Shown here one piece after another: positions 1 through 6,023 of a stretch of 6,140 nt of DNA. This stretch comes from Candidatus Methanoperedentaceae archaeon (GTDB lineage Archaea > Halobacteriota > Methanosarcinia > Methanosarcinales > Methanoperedenaceae). The first letter of the stretch is position 1; every line of letters starts with the position of its first letter. Under the pieces are notes generated by a model. The model worked only from the letters and a program-made list of their open reading frames with translations, was not told the origin of the DNA and ran no database searches. The position numbers and the translations under genes were made by a program. Where the stretch lies: the NCBI GenBank assembly GCA_013331375.1, contig DUGO01000034.1, positions 1 through 6,140 on the forward strand, in the 5' to 3' direction.

Positions 1-1055
1 CAGTTACACTGGCTTACGAGACCTACGGCAGGCTCAATGCCCGGAAGGACAATGCCATCCTGATACTGCATGCGCTCTCGGGTGATGCGCATGCGGCAGG
101 CTACCACAGGGGCGCTGAGAAGCCGGGCTGGTGGGATGATATGATAGGTCCCGGCAGGGCATTCGACACGGACAAATACTTTGTGATATGCTCCAACGTT
201 CTCGGCGGCTGCCGGGGCTCGACCGGACCTTCATCCATAAATCCTGCGACGAACAGGCATTATGCATTTGAGTTCCCTGTAATAACTATCAAGGACATGG
301 TGAACGCCCAGCGCCACCTGATTGACCACCTGGGGATTGAAAAGCTCCTGAGTGTCGTCGGGGGCTCAATGGGCGGGATGCAGGCACTGCAATGGGCTGC
401 CACGTATCCTAACAGGGTGAGTTCGGTGATTCCTATCGCCACCGCAATGAAACACTCCCCCCAGCAGATTGCCTTTAATGCAGTGGGGCGGCAGGCAATC
501 ATATCAGACCCGGACTGGAGAGGAGGAAATTATTACGGCGGACCGCTTCCTGCTAAGGGGCTCTCAGTTGCAAGGATGATAGGGCATATCACCTATATGA
601 GCGACGTTTCCATGGGCGAGAAGTTCGGGAGGCGGTTCAGGAACGGGAATACACCCTCGAAATTCGGGGTCGATTTTGAGGTGGAAGGATATCTGCATTA
701 CCACGGCGACAATTTCGTGAAAAGATTCGACGCGAACTCGTATCTCTATATTACCCGCGCACTGGACTATTTCGATCTTTCGAACGGGAGGTCACTGTAC
801 GAGGTTTTCAGGGACATAAAGGCGAAGTTCCTCATAATAGCGTTCAAGTCTGACTGGCTGTATCCTGCATACCAGTCCTCTGAAATTCTGAAGATATGCA
901 AGCTTTCAGGTGTAGAGGCTACGTACTGCGAAATCAATTCAACATACGGGCATGACGCCTTTCTGCTTGAAGTACAGGAAGAGACTCATCTCATCAGGCA
1001 TTTCCTGAAAAGGGTGTATAACGGATATACGATAGCAGATGACAGAGCCGAATGA
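1..1055 (+). CDS. metX: Homoserine O-acetyltransferase MetX, 5' end missing
   Basis: Transfers an acyl group (acetyl-CoA in the classical enzyme) to the hydroxyl of L-homoserine, activating it for sulfur incorporation in methionine synthesis; a cytoplasmic alpha/beta-hydrolase-fold enzyme. The open frame runs from base 3, so 350 codons are visible; MetX proteins are usually near 370-380 residues, so roughly 25-35 N-terminal residues lie outside the window. The internal ATG at 141 is not the true start, because conserved MetX sequence ([24 protein letters not shown]) precedes it. The catalytic triad is visible: nucleophile Ser in GGSMGG (codon 366-368), Asp in SDWLYP (852-854) and His in GHDAF (951-953). 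It ends shortly after the catalytic His, so the CBS-domain extension of some archaeal homologues is absent. The last 17 bases overlap metW. Acetyl versus succinyl specificity cannot be settled by eye. Confidence 0.96.
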   Translation, partial: VTLAYETYGRLNARKDNAILILHALSGDAHAAGYHRGAEKPGWWDDMIGPGRAFDTDKYFVICSNVLGGCRGSTGPSSINPATNRHYAFEFPVITIKDMVNAQRHLIDHLGIEKLLSVVGGSMGGMQALQWAATYPNRVSSVIPIATAMKHSPQQIAFNAVGRQAIISDPDWRGGNYYGGPLPAKGLSVARMIGHITYMSDVSMGEKFGRRFRNGNTPSKFGVDFEVEGYLHYHGDNFVKRFDANSYLYITRALDYFDLSNGRSLYEVFRDIKAKFLIIAFKSDWLYPAYQSSEILKICKLSGVEATYCEINSTYGHDAFLLEVQEETHLIRHFLKRVYNGYTIADDRAE

Positions 1056-1638
1056 TTCTATCAGGATGGATTACAGGGTTATTGCCGACCTTGTATCCCG
1101 GGATTCGTCCGTACTCGACCTTGGATGCAACGAGGGCGAGCTACTTACTATTCTCATCAGGGAGAAGAACGTCAGGGCGCACGGGATTGAGATTGACGAG
1201 AACGCGATATATGCATGCGTTGCCAAAGGTCTGAGCGTTTCCCATCAGGACATAGACAACGGTCTGTCTGAATATGGGGATAAATCATTTGATTATGTTA
1301 TCCTGAACCAGAGCCTCCAGCAGGTGTTAGCGCCTGACAAGGTCATGACCGAGGCACTGAGAGTGGGTAAAGATGTAATCATCGGGTTCCCGAATTTTGC
1401 TTATTTTAAAGTGCGGTGCCAGATATTTTTTACGGGCAGGACTCCGGTCACCAGCGCGCTGCCCTACAAATGGTATGATACCCCAAACCTTCATTTTATG
1501 AGTATTTCAGACTTTACTGAATATTGCAAAACCAGGGGTTTCAGGATAAAGCAGGCTGTATTCCTTAATGATACCCGTACAATAACGGTATTCCCGAACC
1601 TGTTCGCGCAGACCGGGATATTCATGCTATCCTCATGA
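1039..1638 (+). CDS. metW: Methionine biosynthesis protein MetW (SAM-binding fold)
   Basis: A 199-residue class I methyltransferase-fold protein of the MetW family. In bacteria MetW is genetically required together with MetX for homoserine acylation; its exact biochemical role is not established. The SAM-binding motif I is VLDLGCNEG (residues 25-33), the acidic end of strand 2 is GIEID (49-53), and [13 protein letters not shown] (84-96) corresponds to the motif IV region. The family signature follows at about 116-163: [30 protein letters not shown] and the LHFMSISDF block. The end ([11 protein letters not shown]) matches the usual MetW C-terminus, so the gene looks complete. Its ATG lies inside the metX end (17-base overlap), indicating co-transcription and probably coupled translation. 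Asn at position 3 of GCNEG is also common in other methyltransferases and is not a defect. Confidence 0.95.
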   Translation: MTEPNDSIRMDYRVIADLVSRDSSVLDLGCNEGELLTILIREKNVRAHGIEIDENAIYACVAKGLSVSHQDIDNGLSEYGDKSFDYVILNQSLQQVLAPDKVMTEALRVGKDVIIGFPNFAYFKVRCQIFFTGRTPVTSALPYKWYDTPNLHFMSISDFTEYCKTRGFRIKQAVFLNDTRTITVFPNLFAQTGIFMLSS

Positions 1639-1735
1639 AGTTTTGTGCCATCGAAGGAAGTTGACCTGCAGGAATTCCCATACACTATCCCGCTGGTGAA
1701 GGCAAGAAAATTACCGTATGAAGGACAAATTGCAT

Positions 1736-1740
1736 AAAAA
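1736..1740 (-). terminator. T5 run after candidate small RNA copy 1
   Basis: Five A residues on the + strand read as five Ts on the - strand immediately after the closing helix of copy 1. Archaeal RNA polymerase stops at short T-runs, so this would end a - strand transcript right after the helix. Copy 2 has no equivalent T-run directly after its helix. Confidence 0.35.
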
Positions 1741-1796
1741 GGTCGGCGGTGAAAAAAAGTGGCTACGGATATGGGTAGATAGGAGGTCCGCCAACC
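1741..1796 (-). ncRNA. Candidate small structured RNA, copy 1
   Basis: A 56-base segment closed by an inverted repeat: 1741-1749 (GGTCGGCGG) against 1788-1796 (CCGCCAACC), eight of nine pairs with one C/A mismatch; an extra A-T pair extends the helix outward (1740/1797). Read on the - strand it begins 24 bases after a TATA-like TTTAAATA, placing the expected start at or next to the first G of the helix. It ends directly at five T residues (complement of 1736-1740), a typical archaeal termination signal. A small internal CTAC/GTAG hairpin is possible. A second copy with the same architecture lies at 5747-5798. No known RNA family was recognised. Strand is inferred from promoter spacing and the T-run; transcription is unproven, and the hairpin could instead act in a + strand transcript or as a DNA site. 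Confidence 0.5.
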
Positions 1797-1820
1797 TGAA
1801 CGTTAAGTAATTTTTATATG

Positions 1821-1858
1821 TATTTAAATTATGCAAGCAGGTAATTTCAGTATGAAAC
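1821..1858 (-). promoter_or_regulatory. Conserved TATA-containing block, copy 1
   Basis: On the - strand it carries TTTAAATA at 1828-1821, preceded by TTGCATAA and the sequence AAATTACCT. It matches the block at 5823-5860 in 29 of 38 positions without gaps, and both lie exactly 24 bases from the closing helix of the candidate RNA. The TATA position fits transcription starting near base 1796 leftward. The TATA core is nearly palindromic, so rightward use is also possible; that would start near the ATG at 1852. The conservation beyond the TATA box exceeds what a basal promoter needs and may be a regulator site. Confidence 0.5.
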
Positions 1859-1945
1859 TCTCTGAAAAAATAACAGACCGGGAAATACTTACCTGCATGA
1901 TTACATTATCCAGATTAAAGCGGCTATTGTTGCTGGATTCTCATA

Positions 1946-1953
1946 TTATATAA
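1946..1953 (+). promoter_or_regulatory. TATA-like box for the beta-propeller operon
   Basis: TTATATAA centred near 1949-1950 predicts a transcript start at about 1975, only some 13 bases before the TTG start and just before the GGTGAT ribosome-binding sequence. A second AT-rich candidate, TTTTTATC at 1963-1970, would instead give a leaderless message. Called by eye from position and composition only. Confidence 0.4.
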
Positions 1954-1976
1954 TGAATAGGGTTTTTATCAAACTT

Positions 1977-1982
1977 GGTGAT
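1977..1982 (+). promoter_or_regulatory. Ribosome-binding site deciding a TTG start
   Basis: GGTGAT is complementary to the conserved archaeal 16S rRNA 3' tail (ATCACC) and sits five bases before TTG at 1988. A stop codon at 1979-1981 in the same frame rules out any start further upstream, and no ATG occurs before the membrane helix, so this site selects the TTG. Confidence 0.6.
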
Positions 1983-1987
1983 TATTC

Positions 1988-3130
1988 TTGAGTGACGAAA
2001 AGCTACCCAAGTTCGATGTAAAAGCTACGTCCATAGTGGTTATTGCGCTGTTTTTAGGAGCAGGCATCGGCTATGGAACACAGACGCCAGCAATATCAGA
2101 TTTGAATTCGGATGTATCCAGCCTGAAGTCGGAGCTTGCGAAGAGCAATTCTGAAGTGTCTTCAGCCAGGAACGAGCTTTCCAGTGCCAGAGCAGAACTT
2201 TCAAAAACTACAAGTTCGCTTCCAGGGCTCTCAAGGGCAGGATATTATCTCTATGTGGCAGATGGCAAAAATAATGAGGTAAATGTAATCGAGGCTGCCT
2301 CATTCAGAAACGTTGCCACAATCAAGGTTGGAAAAACGCCCCACGGAGTTGCTGTGACTCCTGATGGCAGATACGCCTATGTTACGAATAACGGTAACAA
2401 CACGGTTTCGGTCATTGATACATCAACGTTCAAAATTATTGCGGAGATCCCTGTGGGACAAAAACCGCACCATGCTCGCATTTGCCCGCACGGCGTGCAC
2501 CTCTTTGTACCGAACGAGGGGTCAAACGATATATCAGTGATCGATGTTGCCACAAACAAGGTAATAGCCACTGTTCCAGCAGGCTCAAAGCCTCTGTATG
2601 CGGCATTCACGCATGATGATAAATTTGCATACGTATCAAATTCCGGTAATAATACAGTTACTGTGTACAAGACTCATGACTTGACTCCAATAGCCACCAT
2701 ACCGGTAGGGACAAAGCCGCATCACATAGAGGTCTCACCGGACGATAAGTATGTATTAGTGGTGAATGACGGGTCAAATGATGTCTCAGTCATAGAGGTA
2801 GCCACGAATAAAGTAACAGCGACAATCCCCGCTGGCAAAAAAGCGCACGGCATAACGTTTGCTCTGAGTCCTGCACATAAGTGGCTCGCCTATGTGAGCA
2901 ATATCGAGGACAAGACCCTGTCCGTGATTGATATCAGCACGCTGAAAGTCACGAAAACAATATCCCTTGATAAGGCATTCTCTTGCCTTGGAACAGCACC
3001 TGGCAGGTACCTCTATGCGTCCCATGCTGTGGAAGGAGAAGTTTCTCAATTCGATGTACTGAGCGATAAGGTCACGAATACACTTTCAATAATAGGAGGG
3101 GAACTCCATCAGGTAACGGCAGGATACTGA
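1988..3130 (+). CDS. Membrane-anchored seven-bladed YVTN beta-propeller protein
   Basis: A 380-residue protein of the YVTN/YncE-like repeat family; such propellers usually serve as extracytoplasmic binding or scaffold modules and rarely have a known ligand. Residues 1-12 are a short charged tail, and 13-31 form one hydrophobic helix (SIVVIALFLGAGIGYG), most likely an uncleaved signal anchor. Residues 37-78 have heptad-like leucine/valine/alanine spacing typical of a coiled-coil stalk. From about residue 87 to the end there are seven repeats of about 42 residues, each with YVTN- or YVSN-like strands, a VSVID strand and an IPVG-KPH turn. Several turns carry His (TPHG, KPHH twice, KAHG), an arrangement that could line one face of the propeller and bind metal; this is inference. 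Start is TTG, supported by GGTGAT upstream and an in-frame stop at 1979-1981. Its TGA overlaps the next ATG by one base, so both genes form an operon. Confidence 0.9.
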   Translation: MSDEKLPKFDVKATSIVVIALFLGAGIGYGTQTPAISDLNSDVSSLKSELAKSNSEVSSARNELSSARAELSKTTSSLPGLSRAGYYLYVADGKNNEVNVIEAASFRNVATIKVGKTPHGVAVTPDGRYAYVTNNGNNTVSVIDTSTFKIIAEIPVGQKPHHARICPHGVHLFVPNEGSNDISVIDVATNKVIATVPAGSKPLYAAFTHDDKFAYVSNSGNNTVTVYKTHDLTPIATIPVGTKPHHIEVSPDDKYVLVVNDGSNDVSVIEVATNKVTATIPAGKKAHGITFALSPAHKWLAYVSNIEDKTLSVIDISTLKVTKTISLDKAFSCLGTAPGRYLYASHAVEGEVSQFDVLSDKVTNTLSIIGGELHQVTAGY

Positions 3131-4017
3131 TGAAATCCTTGAAAGAGAGGCTGCTCGGCACAGGAGGATGTTTTTCAGGGGCTACCAGCCTCTTAGGGTC
3201 GTGGCAGGTATGCCACAACCTCTGCCTGGGAGCTATTGCACTGCTCAGCATACTCGGGATAACATTGACCGGTATGCCTTTCCTTTTTTTGCAGGACTAT
3301 GCGCTACCTTTCTGGCTCATCGCGGTTTCCCTTCTGTCGGTCACACTGTTTCTGCGCCTGAGAGGTATGAAATGTGTCAACGAAAGGATGCTGCTGTTGA
3401 ATTCGGGACTGATCGTAGCCGGGATGCCGTTTTTTGTTGAGTACTCTACAAGTTTCTATCTGATCGGAGGATTTCTTGTTGCCTTCAGCATTTTCTTATT
3501 CATAAAAGAGAGAACGAGCTCAAAAATATACATACCCACAAAAGTGATAGTTCCTGGCGTGATTATGCTGTTCCTGATACCAATGGGCACTCAGTGGTTC
3601 AATGCGGATAATGATACAGGTGCAAATTCGGTCGCGCAGCCGCTGCCACAGTCACCGGAAGAAGCATCACTTAATCTTTCTTCAAATGAAGAGAGAGCAA
3701 TAGACTTTTCTTCACCCAGAGAAAATCTGGAAGGTGGTGTAAGGATAACCATAACACCAATCAATGTCACAGATATTTTGACCCTGGAAGTAAGCTTAAA
3801 TACCCATTCTGTAGACCTTGATAGGTACAATCTTACGGAGCTTGCATACCTTAAGGACGGTAGCGGGAATGTCTACAAGCCGCTGTCATGGGAAAGCGAT
3901 GGCGGTGGTCACCATATCAGCGGCATTTTAAAATTCAGCTCGCTAAACTACACTCAAGGATTTGAGATAGTTATTGAAAATATCGCAGGTATTAAAGAAA
4001 GGAATTTCACCTGGTGA
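3130..4017 (+). CDS. Five-helix membrane protein with external GGHH domain, function unknown
   Basis: A 295-residue protein I cannot assign to a named family. Five hydrophobic segments are visible at about 29-50, 58-76, 87-104, 107-125 and 138-154. Arg/Lys clusters (residues 76-86, 127-132) alternate as the positive-inside rule predicts, placing the N-terminus inside and the C-terminus outside. A polar linker (about 158-200) leads to a beta-rich domain (about 203-295) containing LNTHSVDL, YLKDGSGNVYKPLSW and GGGHHISGILKF. From memory, similar NTHSVDL and GGHH segments occur in uncharacterised bacterial and archaeal envelope proteins. A CxxxC pair (Cys28, Cys32) starts helix 1 and resembles the cysteines of MerC-like metal proteins, but this resemblance is weak. 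The ATG overlaps the stop of the beta-propeller gene (TGATG), implying coupled translation and perhaps a shared envelope complex. Metal-related function is speculation from the His and Cys residues. Confidence 0.85.
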   Translation: MKSLKERLLGTGGCFSGATSLLGSWQVCHNLCLGAIALLSILGITLTGMPFLFLQDYALPFWLIAVSLLSVTLFLRLRGMKCVNERMLLLNSGLIVAGMPFFVEYSTSFYLIGGFLVAFSIFLFIKERTSSKIYIPTKVIVPGVIMLFLIPMGTQWFNADNDTGANSVAQPLPQSPEEASLNLSSNEERAIDFSSPRENLEGGVRITITPINVTDILTLEVSLNTHSVDLDRYNLTELAYLKDGSGNVYKPLSWESDGGGHHISGILKFSSLNYTQGFEIVIENIAGIKERNFTW

Positions 4018-4019
4018 TG

Positions 4020-4033
4020 TTTTTTGTAATTTT
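4020..4033 (+). terminator. T-rich terminator after the membrane-protein gene
   Basis: T6 at 4020-4025 followed by T4 at 4030-4033, starting three bases after the stop codon. Archaeal termination uses such T-runs. A weak inverted repeat (GGAGG 4037-4041, CCTCC 4055-4059) follows rather than precedes the Ts, so it is probably not part of the signal. Confidence 0.5.
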
Positions 4034-4075
4034 ACCGGAGGCACGGCGTCGTATCCTCCAGTTTGCGTGCATAAT

Positions 4076-4083
4076 CTTATATC
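4076..4083 (+). promoter_or_regulatory. TATA-like box of the DNA ligase gene, probably leaderless
   Basis: CTTATATC lies with its centre about 28 bases before the ATG at 4108, so transcription should start at or next to the start codon. No Shine-Dalgarno-like sequence precedes the ATG (the stretch is AAAAAAATTTGATA), which fits a leaderless message. A second, out-of-frame ATG at 4104-4106 lies four bases upstream and gives no conserved protein. Confidence 0.5.
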
Positions 4084-4107
4084 CTTCAGAAAAAAATTTG
4101 ATAATGA

Positions 4108-5292
4108 ATGAGCGAAACCACATTCTCTGCTGTCGCAGTTCTGTGCGACACGCTTGCCCGAACTGCCAGCCGCAGGGAAAAGATACGTTTGATAAAAGAG
4201 TTCCTTCTCAGGTTGAAAGAGGATGAGATAGCTCCTGCCGTTGCCCAGATTATAGGGACAATTTTTCCTGAAGATGCATCAACGAACCTTGAGATAGGAT
4301 ATTCCACAGTGAAGCGTATTTCTGAAAGGAAAAGGCAGACCACGCTTTTCCCGGCGCCGCTCACGATACTGGAGGTCAGGGAATATCTCAACGAAATCGC
4401 AGCCTTGCAGGGCTCTGGCTCAAGGGAGAGAAAGGAAAAGCTGCTTGAGAGCCTGCTGGGCAGGGCGGGGTCACTCGAAGTAAGTTACATTATCAGGATG
4501 ATTTTCAAGGAGATGGAGCACGGGGTCAGCGAGGGATTGATGCTCGAAGCTATAGCTGAGGCAGCACGCGTGGAACCTGAGCTTGTCTCGCGTGCGAACA
4601 TGCTCTCCGCCGACATAGGTGAGGTCGCAAGGATAGCGATTCTCAAAGGTAGAACCGAACTGGAAAAAATCCAACTAGTCTTGTTCAGACCCGTCAAGCC
4701 CATGCTCGCCGAAATGGCTTACAGCATAGACGAGGTCTTTGAAGAGGGCAGCCTGTGGGCATTTGAATATAAGTTTGACGGCGCCAGGATCCAGATACAC
4801 ATGAGAGGCAAAGACGTCAGGATATTCAGCAGGAGGCTCAGCGATGTTACTTCCAGTCTTCCTGAAATAGCTGAGCTTGCGCGAGAGTTGGGTGTAGAAG
4901 AAGCTGTACTTGAGGGGGAGGCGATAGCGGTCAAAGATGGCAGACCCCTGCCGTTCCAGGAACTGATGAGGAGATTCCGCAGAGTGCATGAAATAGATGC
5001 GGCAAGAATGGTGGTAGCAGTCAGGCTTTATCTGTTCGACCTTTTATACAGGGATGGAAAAACTACTATAGATATGCCCTACACAGCAAGGCGGGCTCTT
5101 CTTGCAGAAGCGTGCCCGTCCCTGCTCGCTGAAATGGTGATAACTCAGGACAGAGCCAAAGCCGAGGTATTCCTGAAAAGAGCCCTGGATGAGGGGCACG
5201 AAGGGCTCATGGCAAAGGCTCCCGACAGCCCATACACCCCTGGTAAGAGGGGTAAAAAATGGTTCAAGCTCAAACCCTGCGGATACCCTTGA
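4108..5292 (+). CDS. lig: ATP-dependent DNA ligase, N-terminal part before a frameshift
   Basis: Archaeal replicative-type ATP-dependent DNA ligase, which seals nicks by lysine adenylation, AMP transfer to the 5' phosphate and phosphodiester formation. Residues 1 to about 190 are the helical DNA-binding domain (the [21 protein letters not shown] stretch, 131-151, is typical). The adenylation domain follows PVKPMLAEM (195-203): motif I EYKFDGAR has the catalytic Lys222 (codon 4771-4773), motif III is YLFDLLY (308-314), motif IV EGLMAK (365-370) and motif V WFKLKP (385-390). After Pro390 the frame runs into an unrelated CGYP and stops, while the expected sequence continues in the +1 frame (5276-5689). 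One extra base in CCCT at 5275-5278 explains this. Rejoined, the protein would be about 526 residues, near normal for the family. As it stands the product lacks the OB-fold and should be a poor ligase. The ATG is supported by the TATA spacing. Confidence 0.93.
   Translation: MSETTFSAVAVLCDTLARTASRREKIRLIKEFLLRLKEDEIAPAVAQIIGTIFPEDASTNLEIGYSTVKRISERKRQTTLFPAPLTILEVREYLNEIAALQGSGSRERKEKLLESLLGRAGSLEVSYIIRMIFKEMEHGVSEGLMLEAIAEAARVEPELVSRANMLSADIGEVARIAILKGRTELEKIQLVLFRPVKPMLAEMAYSIDEVFEEGSLWAFEYKFDGARIQIHMRGKDVRIFSRRLSDVTSSLPEIAELARELGVEEAVLEGEAIAVKDGRPLPFQELMRRFRRVHEIDAARMVVAVRLYLFDLLYRDGKTTIDMPYTARRALLAEACPSLLAEMVITQDRAKAEVFLKRALDEGHEGLMAKAPDSPYTPGKRGKKWFKLKPCGYP
5275..5278 (+). other. One-base frameshift site in the ligase gene
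   Basis: The sequence AAA CCC TGC GGA leaves the ligase frame, whereas removing one base of CCCT gives AAA CC(C/T) GCG GAT ACC, reading KPADTL as expected. The shift sits in a short C run directly after motif V. Confidence 0.88.
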
Positions 5293-5689
5293 CCTTGTCA
5301 TAATAGCGGCAGAATGGGGATACGGCAGGAGAAGCGGGTGGCTTAGCAATTACCACCTGGGTGCAAGAAATGAAGATGGGGGATTCGATATGGTTGGAAA
5401 GACCTTCAAGGGACTTACAGACAGCGAGTTCATGCAGATAACCGAAAAATTGCTGTCCATCAAGACCTCAGAAACCGCATACATTGTGTATGTTAAGCCT
5501 GAAATCGTGGTTGAGGTGACGTACAACGAGATACAGAGGAGCCCAACCTATGAATCCGGCTTTGCTCTCAGATTCGCAAGGATAACTCGCATCAGGGAGG
5601 ATAAATCGCCCATGGAAGCTGACACCATCCAGAGGATGAGAGAGGCTTATGAGAAGCAGTTTGAGCGTAAAGCGAGAGCCGGAATGTAG
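5276..5689 (+). CDS. lig: ATP-dependent DNA ligase, C-terminal OB-fold part after the frameshift
   Basis: Continuation of the ligase in the +1 frame: [21 protein letters not shown] through the OB-fold, ending in [13 protein letters not shown], which is ligase motif VI, and a C-terminal helix. The OB-fold closes over the nick during catalysis and is needed with the upstream adenylation domain. The fragment has no credible start of its own: the only nearby in-frame ATG (5189) lies inside the conserved upstream reading frame and would add about 30 meaningless residues. It is therefore best read as the other half of a single gene, separated by an assembly or sequencing indel, a recent mutation, or programmed +1 frameshifting at CCC-T. 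Confidence 0.9.
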   Translation, partial: PADTLDLVIIAAEWGYGRRSGWLSNYHLGARNEDGGFDMVGKTFKGLTDSEFMQITEKLLSIKTSETAYIVYVKPEIVVEVTYNEIQRSPTYESGFALRFARITRIREDKSPMEADTIQRMREAYEKQFERKARAGM

Positions 5690-5746
5690 CGAGTTTCAAT
5701 ATGCTGTTTTGCTCAAATGATTGAACAGATGTTAAGAAGATTTCAG

Positions 5747-5798
5747 GGTTGGCGGGAAAAATAGCTGCAATGAATAGGTGGTAACGGCGCCGCCAACC
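5747..5798 (-). ncRNA. Candidate small structured RNA, copy 2
   Basis: A 52-base segment closed by a perfect 9-base inverted repeat: 5747-5755 (GGTTGGCGG) against 5790-5798 (CCGCCAACC); G5746 and T5799 can add a wobble pair. The loop shares a GAAAAA run and scattered positions with copy 1 (roughly AG, TG/GC, AT, GG, GTA in order, + strand reading) but little else, while the stem and flanking CAGG (- strand) are shared. The - strand TATA-like TTTAAATA lies exactly 24 bases away, as in copy 1. The mismatch of copy 1 is paired here. It sits 57 bases after the ligase stop, in the opposite direction, so it is not an obvious leader of a neighbouring gene. No known RNA family was recognised, and transcription is unproven. 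Confidence 0.5.
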
Positions 5799-5822
5799 TG
5801 TATCAGTCCCTGTGCCTATTGA

Positions 5823-5860
5823 TATTTAAATATTGCAAAGAGGCAATTTTAGCTTCAAAC
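5823..5860 (-). promoter_or_regulatory. Conserved TATA-containing block, copy 2
   Basis: On the - strand TTTAAATA at 5830-5823 is preceded by TTGCAATA and AAAATTGCCT. It aligns without gaps to 1821-1858 (29 of 38 identical). It also contains a short + strand hairpin, ATTGC/GCAAT around AAAGAG (5832-5847), which is only partly kept in copy 1. The best reading is a promoter with an upstream element for the candidate RNA; a second structured RNA domain is the alternative. Confidence 0.5.
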
Positions 5861-5916
5861 CAGACAAAAGACTGAAGGTTCATGTAACTTGAAATCAAAG
5901 GTCGATAGTGGGCTTA

Positions 5917-5988
5917 AGCCAGAGTCCGGATTCGAACCGGAATGAAATCGCTCTGCAGGCGATTGCGTAGCCACTCCGCCACCCTGGC
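5917..5988 (-). tRNA. tRNA-Cys (anticodon GCA)
   Basis: A complete 72-base cloverleaf on the - strand. The acceptor stem is GCCAGGG/CTCTGGC with one G-U pair; the discriminator base is U73, the hallmark cysteine identity base. The anticodon arm is ATCGC-CTGCAGA-GCGAT with GCA at 5956-5954, and the T arm is TCCGG-TTCGAAT-CCGGA. The D arm pairs GCG with CGC around an AGTGGCT-type loop. The 3' CCA is not encoded (TTAAG follows), so it is added after transcription, and no intron is present. It starts 29 bases after the upstream - strand gene. Confidence 0.97.
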
Positions 5989-6015
5989 AGCAAGAAGAAA
6001 AGGAGGTAAGGTGTT

Positions 6016-6023
6016 GATTAAAT
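6016..6023 (-). promoter_or_regulatory. Possible TATA box of tRNA-Cys
   Basis: ATTTAATC on the - strand is centred about 31 bases before the mature tRNA 5' end, which would allow a leader of a few bases. It overlaps the TAA stop of the upstream gene, so tRNA transcription could begin from inside that gene's end. The match to the archaeal TATA consensus is moderate; co-transcription from upstream is the alternative. Confidence 0.35.

Larger units (their letters stand above)
1639..1987. other. 349-base intergenic region between metW and the beta-propeller gene
   Basis: AT-rich relative to its neighbours. In order it holds: a coding-like stretch in the metW frame (1639-1737); copy 1 of the repeated stem element (1741-1796); an unconserved 24-base spacer; the conserved TATA-containing block (1821-1858); a possible 33-codon ORF (1852-1953); and a promoter and ribosome-binding site for the beta-propeller gene (1946-1982). 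No convincing annotated-size gene is present on either strand. Confidence 0.8.

Noticed and set aside
1063..1089. metW motif I Asn substitution as an inactivated SAM site
   Set aside because: GCNxG occurs in many active class I methyltransferases, so it is not evidence of loss of function. The motif itself lies at codons 25-33, just downstream of this start region.
1741..1796. The element as a miniature transposon with 9-base terminal inverted repeats
   Set aside because: No target-site duplication is seen at either copy, and conservation continues outside the inverted repeat at a fixed 24-base distance, which a transposon end would not explain.
1718..1810. A 30-codon + strand ORF (MKDKLHKKVGG...) running through copy 1 of the element
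   Set aside because: The matching part of copy 2 reads only 11 codons before a stop, so no protein is conserved. The kept features are the helix and the spacing, which fits RNA or DNA structure better.
1741..1858. Known riboswitch or C/D or H/ACA guide RNA
   Set aside because: No family consensus I know fits; a CTGA-like box after copy 1 has no C-box partner and is not kept in copy 2.
1821..1858. CRISPR repeat or tandem array
   Set aside because: Only two copies, 4 kb apart, each with different flanking sequence; no regular repeat-spacer series anywhere in the window.
5695..5725. Inverted repeat TTCAAT/ATTGAA after the ligase stop as a terminator
   Set aside because: Six AT-rich pairs with a 19-base loop and the only T-run inside the loop; too weak to support.
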